Assembly: GCF_933775445.1 (NCBI RefSeq)
Contig: NC_065877.1
Span: forward strand, 4,340,001 to 4,404,000
DNA length: 64,000 nt
From: Argentina anserina
Lineage: Eukaryota > Streptophyta > Magnoliopsida > Rosales > Rosaceae
Reading direction: 5' to 3'
Each line of letters starts with the position of its first letter. Positions within the stretch are counted from its first letter, which is position 1. The notes under the pieces were generated by a model. That model saw nothing but the letters and a program-made list of their open reading frames with translations. It ran no database searches and was not told the DNA's origin. A program made the position numbers and the translations under genes. Positions 11,568-21,810 of the stretch are shown here, in pieces.

Positions 11568-11988
11568 TCCCGCGTGTCCTCCTCACCCGTCCATTTCCTT
11601 TCTCCTCGATATCCACGGCGGCGATCTCGAAGCTTCACTGTTACACATACACCATCACACACGATATCAGAAAGAAATATTAGGAAAAAGAACTTCTTTA
11701 TCCCCACGCCTGGGCACCAAAAATGGTAGCGAATCACAACAAAACCAACGGCCCAGATTCGCCGGTTTCTAATCCTCTGGGTTTTAGCGTTTTTATTTAT
11801 AAATATTGGTGCAGAGTGTTAGAGAAAAGATCTCGACGCTTTTTCTTCCGCACATCACTGTTCGCTCTGCTTCCTCCATTGTTGCGATTCGCGAGGTTCG
11901 CACTCTCTTGTTTGTTTGTTTTGTTATTGAAACATTGCTATCTTATATATTTCATTTTTGTTTAGGTCTCAAGAAAAAAGAGAGAAAA

Positions 11989-14900
11989 ATGGGGAGCGCA
12001 GGAGGGTCATGGAAACTGGCGGATCACCCGAAGATTCCGAAGGGGAAGGTGATCGCTCTGATCGTCTTGGACGGCTGGGGCGAGGCCGATGCCGATCAGT
12101 ATAACTGTATCCACGTCGCCGAGACTCCCACCATGGATTCACTCAAGAATGTATGCTTTGCTAACATAAGATCGGATCTGATTACGATCGGATAGTATTG
12201 GATTTCGGATTTGTATTGAGCGTGTTCGTTTATTGATTTGATTTTATAGGGTAGGCCGGACACGTGGAGATTAGTGAGAGCTCACGGAACTGCTGTGGGG
12301 CTTCCGACGGAGGATGATATGGGCAACAGTGAGGTTGGCCACAACGCTCTTGGTGCTGGACGTATTTTCGCCCAGGGGTGAGCTTTAATTGCTCTGTTTT
12401 CGGGTCTGTTGTTGTTACTAGCTATGCGATTTGGGTTGGAAGTTGATAGATTTGTTTGGTGTTGAATGTATATAGTGCAAAGCTTGTGGACCAAGCTCTT
12501 GAATCGGGAAAGATTTACCAAGGAGAAGGGTTTAAGTACATTAAGGAAGTGTTTGAGACTGGAACTTTGCATCTCATTGGGTTGTTGAGTGATGGTGGAG
12601 TTCATTCTCGGCTCGATCAAGTTCAGGTGGGGTATTTGAGCTCAGTGCTGCTGTTTTTTTTTCTTTGCCAATTGTTTTGATTGATTATTCGAGTGTTGAA
12701 TTTGGTTCTGAAGTTTGGTGTTCTTTTGTTGATGCAGTTGTTGCTTAAAGGAGTTGCTGAGCATGGTGCTAAAAGTATCCGTCTTCATGTTCTTACTGAT
12801 GGACGTGATGTTCTGGATGGTTCAAGTGTGAAATTTGCTGAAACACTTGAAGAGGACCTTGCAAAGTTACGTGAGAAAGGTGTGGATGCACAGATTGCAT
12901 CCGGTGGAGGTCGCATGTACGTCACCATGGATCGTTATGAGGTATTGGATAGAAGGCAACTATTAACGATCACAATCCTCATTATGTCTACAATTGAATT
13001 ACTGCTGTTTTCTAGCTTGTCTCCCATGATCATCACTAGTCCACTGAACTGTCTATCTATCCACTGAACCTGTTTTCAGTCCATGTGATGAATAATATGG
13101 ATATGGAATCAATTTGTAAATCATATATGGACCTATTTTGATTGCAATCTCCTTTTGAATGGAATGTTAATGAACTTTTCTGGTCTCTAATTGAGTATAT
13201 TTCATCTCACAATGTGATTATATGCAACTAAAGTCTCAAAAATATAGTTGCCATCTTTGTTTTCTAGTTTGGTCCCACATTTGTAGTAAAACCTGAACTA
13301 GGATTTTAGGTTATCTTTTCGTATTGGCTACCCTTCCCACATCATATGGATTATTAACGGTTTAGTTGACCCTATGGATGAATGAGTATTATATATATAT
13401 ATATATATGTACTTGAACTGGTTGTGAAGTTGATCTTATGTATTTAACTTTGCAATCAAGAATGTTTATATGATTGATGTGTTGTCTTATACAGAATGAC
13501 TGGTCAGTTGTAAAGCGTGGATGGGATGCCCAAGTTCTTGGTGAAGCCCCCTACAAATTTAAGAGTGCTGTTGAAGCTATCAAGACATTGAGAGCAGAAC
13601 CCAAGGCCAATGACCAGTATTTACCTCCTTTTGTTATTGTTGACGACAGTGGAAAGCCTGTGGGCCCAATAGTAGATGGTGATGCTGTTGTTACATTCAA
13701 CTTCCGAGCAGATCGTATGGTTATGGCTGCCAAGGCATTTGAATATGCTGACTTTGATAAATTCGACAGAGTTCGAGTTCCCAAAATCCGTTATGCTGGT
13801 ATGCTTCAGTATGATGGTGAGCTGAAGCTTCCAAACCGTTACCTTGTTGAGCCTCCGGAGATTGATAGAACATCTGGGGAATATCTTACTTATAATGGTG
13901 TCCGCACTTTTGCCTGCAGGTGAGTTTAAGTACTCAGTTGGTTAATTTTGCTACTTTCTGCAAAGCATAGTAGGATTTTTCTCTTCCTCCAATGTAAATA
14001 TATGTTTTGTCATCTGTACTGCAGCTGTGATTTTGGTTTTGGTTAAGGGACAGTCACATTGGAATTTAGAGAGTTCGACAATCAATTTTGTCATTCTCTG
14101 TGTTTGTTAAATTTGTTTTGTTCTTCTTGAAACTTATTTTTATGATCTATAAAAATTTTAGTTTTGGTAAACTAAATCTTCACAACTTTGCTCTTATAAG
14201 AACTCTTCATTCGTCTTTAAATTTCAGGCTTCCTACTCATTTGATCCATTTCTTTTCTCTTGTTTCCTGTATGCACAGTGAGACTGTAAAATTAGGCTTC
14301 CTACTCATTTGACCCATTTTTTACGTTCTCTTGTTTTCTGTATGCACAATTAGACTGTAAAGTTAGGCCTCCTACTCATTTGATCCATTTATTTACTTTC
14401 TCTTGTTTCTTGTATGCACAGTGAGACTGTTAAGTTTGGCCATGTTACTTTTTTCTGGAACGGAAATCGCTCTGGATACTTTAACCCTCAAATGGAGGAA
14501 TATGTGGAAATTCCAAGTGATAGTGGAATCTCCTTTAATGTCCAGCCAAAGATGAAGGCATTAGAGATTGCTGAAAAGGCTAGGGATGCTATTCTGAGCA
14601 AGAAGTTTGAACAGGTAATAAAAAGTTGCCTTCTAATTTGTCAGTATCTTGGTCAGATTTTTTTCATCCAGAAAGCATATATAATTACATTCTGTTATAT
14701 TTAGGTTCGTGTCAACCTACCAAATGGGGACATGGTCGGGCATACTGGTGACATTGAAGCCACAGTTGTTGCCTGCAAGGCTGCTGATGAAGCTGTGAAG
14801 GTATGATAGCTATACCTTGTCAAAATGTTCTCTGTAGTTGGTTTTGAAGAAATGAAGGGAATTTTAAATATGGATATATGAACATATGATGGTTTTGTAT

Positions 14901-15445
14901 CTCATTGTGTCTATCAAACCAATTCTATCTCGTTGTGAGAGATTTGGCATATTTTCTTACTGTGGTACTCTTTTCTGGTTTCAGATGATCCTTGATGCGA
15001 TAGAGCAAGTGGGTGGAATTTATGTTGTTACAGCTGATCATGGTAACGCCGAGGATATGGTGAAGAGAAATAAGAAGGGGGAACCTGCTCTTGACAAGAG
15101 TGGCAACATCCAAATCCTTACCTCTCACACTCTCCAACCGGTAAGTTATTCAATGTTTAGGAAATGAAAGTTTTGGCCTTTAGCTTCAGCAAGTATCTGT
15201 ATAGACACTGGATCTTCGGCCATCAAGATGACTGTCCACTGCCGCAGGTTTAATATATGATTTTGTTTTTCTTTGTTAAGGTTCCAATTGCCATTGGAGG
15301 CCCCGGACTGTCATCTGGCATTCGGTTCCGCAAGGATCTTCCAAGTGGTGGTCTAGCCAACGTTGCTGCAACTATGATGAATCTGCATGGATTTGAGGCC
15401 CCTGCTGACTATGAGCCAACCCTCATTGAAGTTGTCGATAACTAG
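11989..15445 (+). CDS. iPGAM: 2,3-bisphosphoglycerate-independent phosphoglycerate mutase
   Basis: Interconverts 3-phosphoglycerate and 2-phosphoglycerate in cytosolic glycolysis; a metalloenzyme of the alkaline-phosphatase superfamily. Nine exons by GT-AG and phase: 11989-12150, 12250-12377, 12476-12626, 12738-12941, 13495-13919, 14422-14614, 14705-14800, 14985-15140, 15281-15445. The sum is 1680 bp, 559 residues, the usual plant length. Seen are the metal-binding LDGWG (D28), the phosphoserine loop MGNSEVGH (S81), [18 protein letters not shown], the NFRADR block, and the second metal cluster [10 protein letters not shown]. The start at 11989 follows GAGAAAA and gives the family N-terminus [11 protein letters not shown] leader intron from about 11900 to 11965 (GAG|GTTCG ... 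TTTAG) is likely. Intron 5 carries a triplicated acceptor region, listed separately. Confidence 0.96.
14227..14437 (+). repeat. Triplicated 3' splice-site region in iPGAM intron 5
   Basis: Three tandem copies (about 68, 71 and 72 bp, beginning at 14227, 14295 and 14366) each contain CCTACTCATTTGA, a pyrimidine tract and TGTATGCACA followed by a copy of the first bases of exon 6 (AGACTGT). Copy 1 keeps a perfect CAG acceptor ending at 14278, copy 2 has lost it (CACAATTAG), and copy 3 ends at 14421, the acceptor that keeps the protein in frame. Confidence 0.85.
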
Positions 15446-16339
15446 GAAACACAAGGCAACATAGGGAAACAATGTCTGAATCTAGTATATCCTAAATTTT
15501 GGTGTTAGGTTACGATGCCATTCAAACAGGCTTCAACTACAGTTACTTTTGTTAAATAAGTTGAAAAACTATGTTTGCTCGCATCTACTGTGAGGGTACT
15601 GGTATTTGGAGAATGATAGAACAATTGAGATGAGTATGAATTTTTGCTATTTTCTGCTTTCCAATTAGCATTTCTTCCCCCTGAAAATGAATATCCCATT
15701 GTCACTGATGTCTTTATCAGACTAGGCAAAGCTTCAACTTTTTCCCTTCCTTGAGAAGCTCTTTCTCTTCAAATTTAGAACGTCTTTTTCTTCTTTAAGT
15801 ATATTGTTATGATTGCTTCAAAGTTCAAACTGCTTACAATAATTTCAATTCCTTAATCGGCTTCAAAGACTGGGTAGATCTTGAGTTTATTTAAAAAAAA
15901 AAAAACTTGTATCCTAAATTGAAACTTGTTGTCCGCCCACAAACCTACCCAGGTCCTCAATTATAATTTTTATTTTATATTTTTGTCAATTTATCCTGAG
16001 TATGAATATAAATGAAAGGTAGTTCTATAATTACTAAATATTTCACATATCGATATTTTTATAAATTTGAGTCATCCAAACTTCAATTTTACGGTCGGTG
16101 ATACACTTTTTTTACTTAGACCGCAACCTTAATAAATGCAATGGCTCTCAAGACCAATGGCCACCCCCCTCGCCGAACACACCACTATCTCCGTCGACCG
16201 ATTCCATTACAAATCGGAAAGATATTAGAAAAGAAAAAAAAAGGTAACAAATTGAAGCTAGGGTTCATGTATAAGCAGTGATTTCAAGGGGGGAAACCGG
16301 GAAACTGGGGAGTCAGTAGTTTCAAATTTGTGATCTCTT
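15446..16339. other. Intergenic between iPGAM and CDKB1
   Basis: Contains the 3' UTR of iPGAM, an A run at about 15893-15905, and the distal promoter of CDKB1. No gene seen. Confidence 0.5.
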
Positions 16340-16460
16340 CCGTTAGCGCGCGACACGTGCCCCTCCCTCATTCCGTTCCGTTAGACCCCAGCCCGACTCT
16401 CCCCTTCCCCCTTTATAAATTCAAAAATAAACAATCACACTCCCTCGCCCAAAACGGTTA
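16340..16460. promoter_or_regulatory. CDKB1 proximal promoter with three AACGG (MSA-like) cores and a TATA box
   Basis: CCGTTAG at 16340-16346 and CCGTTAGA at 16378-16385 (minus-strand TCTAACGG, matching the MSA core), then TATAAA at 16413-16420, then AACGGTTA at 16453-16460 in the likely leader. MSA sites bind three-repeat MYB factors and direct G2/M transcription, which fits a B-type CDK. A CACGTG core also occurs at about 16355. Confidence 0.5.
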
Positions 16461-16507
16461 GATCGAACCAGCGTCACTCCCAAATTCAAACCACTAGGGT
16501 TTCCGAA

Positions 16508-18343
16508 ATGGAGAAATACGATAAGCTAGAGAAGGTCGGCGAAGGCACCTACGGCAAAGTCTACAAGGCCAAAGACAAAGCCACCGGCCAACTCGTCGCC
16601 CTCAAAAAGACGCGCCTCGAGATGGACGAAGAGGGCGTGCCGCCCACCGCCCTCCGCGAAGTCTCCCTCCTCCAAATGCTCTCCCAATCCCTCTACGTCG
16701 TCCGCCTCCTCTGCGTCGAACACGTGGACAACAAGAAGGACGGCAAGCCCGTCCTCTACCTCGTCTTCGAGTACCTCGACACCGATCTCAAGAAGTTCAT
16801 CGACACCTTCCGCAAGGGCCCCAATCCGAGGCCCCTGGCGCCGGCGATGGTCCAGAGCTTTCTGTTCCAGCTCTGTAAAGGCGTGGCGCACTGCCACTCC
16901 CACGGCGTGCTCCACCGCGATTTGAAGCCGCAGAATCTGCTGCTGGATAAGGAGAGAGGGATCTTGAAGATTGCCGATCTTGGATTGGGCCGGGCCTTCA
17001 CGGTTCCGCTCAAGAGCTATACGCATGAGATTGTGACGCTTTGGTATAGAGCGCCTGAGGTTCTGCTCGGCTCTACTCATTACTCTACTGGTGTTGATAT
17101 GTGGTCCGTCGGATGCATTTTCGGTCAGTTATCTCTCATTCTCTTACTTGATTTCGTGTCGATTTTAACTGTTTGCGATTTAGTAATTAGTTAGTTAGAG
17201 TGCTGGCAGTTAGTGGTACATGAATATGTGGATGAAATGCTCTATTTGATTGATTTTGTGTGAAATCGAGTTTATTTGTTTGCGATTAGTTGCGGTATTG
17301 ATCGTGATAGGATTGAATTTGCAGCTGAAATGGTGAGGAGGCAGGCGCTGTTCCCTGGAGATTCTGAGTTCCAGCAGTTGCTCAACATCTTCAGGTGTTT
17401 GTTTTGTGTTGTCCCCACTCGATTTGGGGTTTTGATTCTTTTTTGTTCTTCATTTTTATTTCGGCAATTTGAACTGAGGAAAGGCTAAGTGTGTTTGATT
17501 GGAACCGTTACTATGGTGTAGGCTGTTAGGAACGCCGACTGAGAAGCAGTGGGCTGGTGTCACTAGTCTGCGGGACTGGCATGTTTATCCTGTGTGGGAG
17601 CCTCAGAACTTGGCTCGTGCTGTTCCTGCATTAGGGCCTGATGGAGTGGACCTTCTTTCTGTAAGTTTTCTAGAAGCTGCTCTGAGAATTAACCACCTGT
17701 GTCACTTGCTTGAGTGTGTTACTGTTTTGTTAGAATCTGATACGTAGGCATCTAGGTAATTAGTCTTGATAAAGATCCAAGTAATTTAATATGAATGGCT
17801 CTTGTTAGAAAGGAGACATGATAGTCCATTCAAACTCTTGTAAGCTTTTGTGGAGTCATCTGCCTTGCCTGCTTCTCAGAGTATATATCTTGTTTGTTTG
17901 GTCATTAAATAAGTATCTAGTAGTTCCATTCGAAAATTTTGGAGTTTTTGGATAGCTATGTGGTGATCAGGCTTTTATTGATGATTCTATTTTGTAAAAT
18001 TAAAGCTATGACATTATAATACACTATGCAAGTCCAAACCGGCAAAAGTATCAGGATTGACCCCGGACACAGCACTTTGCAGACTAACAAAGCCTTGGCC
18101 GGACTCAGCACTTTGCAGATTAACATAGTCCTGGTTCTGGAAACCAGAACCTTCATCGTTGTGTTGATGAATTGTGTATTCTGCTTGGAATTTTATATGA
18201 GATGACTTCTCTGCTTGCCTCAAATAATGTCTTGCATTTGTAATTTGCAGAGAATGCTTAAATATGATCCAGCTGAGAGAATTTCTGCCAAAGAAGCCAT
18301 GGACCATCCTTACTTTGACAACCTCGACAAGTCTCAGTTCTGA
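16508..18343 (+). CDS. CDKB1: Cyclin-dependent kinase B1
   Basis: Plant-specific mitotic CDK that pairs with cyclins from S phase to G2/M. Four exons, 16508-17123, 17325-17394, 17522-17660 and 18251-18343 (918 bp), encode 305 residues. Seen are GEGTYG at 11-16 with the inhibitory-phosphorylation residues T14 and Y15, catalytic K33, the cyclin-binding helix PPTALRE at 45-51 that marks the B1 subclass (B2 has a TT variant), HRDLKPQN with D138, DLG instead of DFG at 157-159 as usual in CDKB, and the activation-loop threonine T172 in YTHEIVT. The first half is unusually GC-rich and intron-poor compared with its AT-rich neighbours. Intron 3 holds a 36-bp tandem repeat at 18064-18135. No broken residue is seen. 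Confidence 0.96.
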
Positions 18344-18924
18344 GAGTTTTCTACTAGAAGGGATATGACATTTGCTAAATGTTGCCTTCCCTTTGATGAC
18401 TTTGACAGCCTTTGATCAACTGTCTGTTTGGTGAAGACAGCTGTCATCATCTTGGTGATTTGAATACCCTGTGATCTATGATGATGTTCGACTTTGATTG
18501 CATAATTATATTCTGTAAGCAAATTTTATGTTTGAATGTCTATTATGGTTATTATTCATATTTTGGTCAAGGATTTGTCAAAACTTGGTGTTTGCTCTGC
18601 TCATGTTCATGTTCATGTTCATTTCATGACTTCATGCAAGCGAGACCAACAGGTGCCCATGTCAAGGCTCTAGACATAAACATATAGACACATCCAAGAC
18701 CTGGATTTTCCTTTTCCTAAATCTACTAGGATAAATCTTCTCATGGTCGAAATTAAGCACAATACCCTCTTTACTAATGGGTCCAAAAGGGTAACCGAGT
18801 CCCAAGCGGATAACTTAACCTTTAATATTACTTTAACATTAGGATTCCCATTATATAGTTTAGGCTTTATGTTTCGCATTCTTCAATTTTTACATTAGGG
18901 TTTGTTCTGATTCTTTTTACAGCA
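18344..18924. other. Intergenic, CDKB1 3' UTR and spacer
   Basis: Contains a short CATGTT triplet-like repeat near 18601-18620. No gene seen. Confidence 0.5.
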
Positions 18925-20110
18925 ATGAAGCTGATGCTATTGGAACTACCCACTCATATACTCATCGAAATCCTTTTGAAACTGCCCAGTGAATCAGTCT
19001 GTTGCGCATAAGGTGTGTGTCGAAGGCCTTGTTGAAGACTGTTGATGACATCTCTTTCGTTGCACTGCACACCCGATTTCTGATCGCCACCAACGCTGTT
19101 GTTCTAAGTACCCCAGCTTATGTCTTTGGCTACATCGATTCCCTTTGTGTTAGCAGACTTGCAACCAGTGAAATTCGATGGCAGTGCCCTGAGAACAATA
19201 GGATCATAATAAACAATTGATGTCTCCACATAACCTATCTACTTTCATAGAAGAATAACTTATACGATAGGGTTTGTTTTCTGCAACTTGTTTTGCTTAA
19301 GAAGTGCAGATAATTATGGACCCGGACGTTGCTTCCTAATTGATCCTCTCAGGGGAGAAGTTCTTTGTACTCTGCGGGGTGGTATCACTGCTGGTACGGT
19401 ATGGGATTCGATAATATAACCAACACCATCAAGATTGTCCGATTTTATAGAGAAACAACATTCACCAAGATGATAGCTAGTGTTCTTGAACTGGGAAAAA
19501 GCTCATGGCGAGAGATACCCTCAACTCCTACTGCATATTTTCCGGTAAAATTTGTTGTCCAGGTTTCCCAACGAGTGTATATGCACACGGAGACATGCAT
19601 TGGTTGGTAATTGGGGATGACTCTGCATGTCGTATTATTTCTTTTGATTTCAAGAAGGAAGAATTCTGTTTGATTCCTTCTCCCAAACTAGAAAGCCAGT
19701 CACCACGCACGATGTTGCATTTCCACTTGCTTACACTGAGAGGATCTCTGGCCGTGGTGGATATATACTTCATTATCGAAAGGTATGGCTACAAAAATTG
19801 AGATACGGATGTTGAAGGATTATGCTGATCAGAAACAGTGGACGCGCGGTTACAGCTTGAATATTGACATGTTTGATTTTCGAAAGGAGTTAGGACTGTT
19901 GGGACGGTCTGGATTATTTTTTTCCTTTGGTTATTTGTGGTGCATGGGAGCATGGCATATTTTTCAAACATTTTCGAGAAACCACAGCATTCTTTTTGGA
20001 CCTAAGAAGTGATTCAGGGAATATTGTAAGATGTGGGAGTGGCAGTTTGATATGCTTAAAAGACTGAGAAAGTTTGGATGAAACTGATCAAGGTGGAAGA
20101 AGTCTCAAAA
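18925..20110 (+). pseudogene. Decayed F-box protein gene (F-box plus F-box-associated domain)
   Basis: The ATG at 18925 opens an F-box helix (ELPTHILIEILLKLPSESV) but a stop (TAA) follows at 19009-19011. The rest of the F-box (CVSKALLKTVDDISFVALHT) continues in another frame from about 19014. An F-box-associated domain is recognisable downstream in at least two frames: GMGFDNITNTIKIVRFYRE and SSWREIPSTPTAYFP near 19390-19540, then FDFKKEEFCLIPSP near 19640-19690. With at least one stop and two frame changes it cannot make a full SCF adaptor. Rapid birth and death of such genes is usual in plants. The 3' limit is approximate. Confidence 0.8.
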
Positions 20111-20757
20111 GTTATGTTAATTTGATTGAAGAAGCAAAGCGCCCTACGTTACCCGTTACATACAAGAGACGGGCTTTAAGTTAATGCGTGTACAGGCTAC
20201 GGATATCTGAAAGTAGTGATAGCACAGGAGCTTTAGCATAAACTTTAGGTTCGTTCCTGCATTGATGTATGCTATGCATTTCATATCAAACAGTTGTCAA
20301 TGATTATTATTTTCTGATCTCACTCACAAAATAATAACAGCCGCAAGATTTGAGATGCACAACATGCATCAATGTATACTGGAATTTTCCCTAATATTCT
20401 CCTCCTAATATTGCCGCGATAATTATTTGTACTGTATGATGTGATTTTAATTATATTTTCATTTCGGTCATATTGATAATTGATTGGCTTGAATCTTATT
20501 CTATCCAAACCTTTACACCAGTTTGCCATATGTTTTTATCTGTACTTCAGCCAGGCATATTCCTTTCCTAGTCCAACAGGGTCACCAAGTCCCAAAAGAA
20601 TTTCTCGAACTTCCTCTTCCTTTGGCCTTGAGGTTACCTATTGCGATGAGAAAAGAAAGAAGGTTGTGTTAGTCTGTTATATATGAGGGTGTTATAGATG
20701 AACCCAACAAAATTCTCTCTCAAATTCATATACTTCAACTCTATCATAGTGTGCCCA
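20111..20757. other. Intergenic, upstream region of the beta-galactosidase locus
   Basis: No gene seen. The last 100 bp probably were the native beta-galactosidase promoter before the copia insertion. Confidence 0.4.
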
Positions 20758-20763
20758 TATATA
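20758..20763 (+). promoter_or_regulatory. Probable native TATA box of the beta-galactosidase gene, now separated by the copia insertion
   Basis: TATATA within CCATATATACAA lies 41 bp before the copia insertion point. With the element removed it would sit about 70 bp before the ATG now at 26342, so the element probably landed in the 5' leader. Confidence 0.45.
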
Positions 20764-20803
20764 CAATATTCAAGTCCCAAAGTGAGAACTAAACAATTCT
20801 AAG

Positions 20804-20962
20804 TGTTAGCATGAGTCAAATATTAGCACCGGATCTCACCAACCAAGCCGTAGTAATTGACAAATTATCTTTGGTTTCATACTTGTTAATTGGTAGCCTA
20901 GAATCCTATAAATACCATGTAATTATTCATATCGAATATAAGTGATTGTAGCTTATTCTACT
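20804..20962 (+). repeat. Copia 5' LTR
   Basis: 159 bp, identical to 26148-26306. TATAAATA at 20907-20914 is the likely promoter of the element. Confidence 0.93.
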
Positions 20963-21810
20963 TGGTATCAGAGCAAACAAAAAAGGCTCTGTTTTTCTGG
21001 GTTTTTTCTTTTTTTCCGGCAGACTTTTTTCTTTGGAGCTCCTGCTGCTCCTTTCTTCCCTGCCGGCCGCCCTCACTTCCGTCGAGCTCACACGTGCTAT
21101 CCCACCAGACATCTGCTGGTCACTTCGCACGTATCCCGACGTTTTTCTCTTGTACTCTCACCGAGCCTACGTCGACGCCTCTCTTTACCCCGGCGCTGCT
21201 CTCTACCCCCCCCCCCGGGGCTGCTCTCTATCTCTACCTTGGTAGCATCACTTCCGTCCACACGCCATCTCGGAGCCGACGCCATCTCGGAGCCGACGAA
21301 CCTCGCTGTCACCGCCATCTCGGAGCCGACGCCATCTCCAGTCCGACGATCCTCGTCCGGCTCACCCGTTCCAGCCCACTCCTCCATCTCCGACGACGAC
21401 CGGTGGACCGCTCCACGTTCTTCCCTCCGCCCCATCAAGTCACCGCCAGCCGGTATCACGCTCCGGCGTCGAGTTTTTTTTCCCGATCGAAGCATCTCCA
21501 AAATCTGCAGTCGATCCGACCCGGCCTGCAGTCAATCCGGCCCGACCCGCATACGATCCGACCCGACCGCAGACGACCCGACCCGACCGCAGACGACCCG
21601 ACCCGAACGCAGACGACCCGACCCGACCCGCAGACGACCCGGCCCGGCCCAGATTCAATCCGACCCACTCCAGCCCAGAATTGATACCTCTTTATTGGCA
21701 GTGTAGGTGCACCGCCAGTGCACGTGCACCCAAGACAGATTCTTATCAGTTTTTTGGTGTTTCCGCTGTATAATTCCTGATTCTTTTTTTTATCTCCATT
21801 TCCTTTTTCA
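20963..21810 (+). other. Copia leader with GC-rich tandem repeats
   Basis: 848 bp between LTR and gag ATG. It holds repeats of GCCATCTCGGAGCCGAC (about 21266-21345) and of GACCCGACCCGACCGCAGAC (about 21545-21650), plus a C run at 21208-21217. Because of its composition two overlapping frames stay open for 240-254 codons (20942-21706), but these are low-complexity, rich in Pro, Ser and Arg, and I do not call them genes. Confidence 0.7.

Noticed and set aside
13386..13409. AT microsatellite in iPGAM intron 4
   Set aside because: Ordinary short AT repeat with no sign of function.
16526..17080. 184-codon antisense frame across CDKB1 exon 1
   Set aside because: Shadow of a GC-rich coding exon; the sense strand has a clear kinase.
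20942..21706. 254- and 240-codon frames in the copia leader
   Set aside because: Low-complexity, repeat-driven, open in two frames at once, and no known domain.
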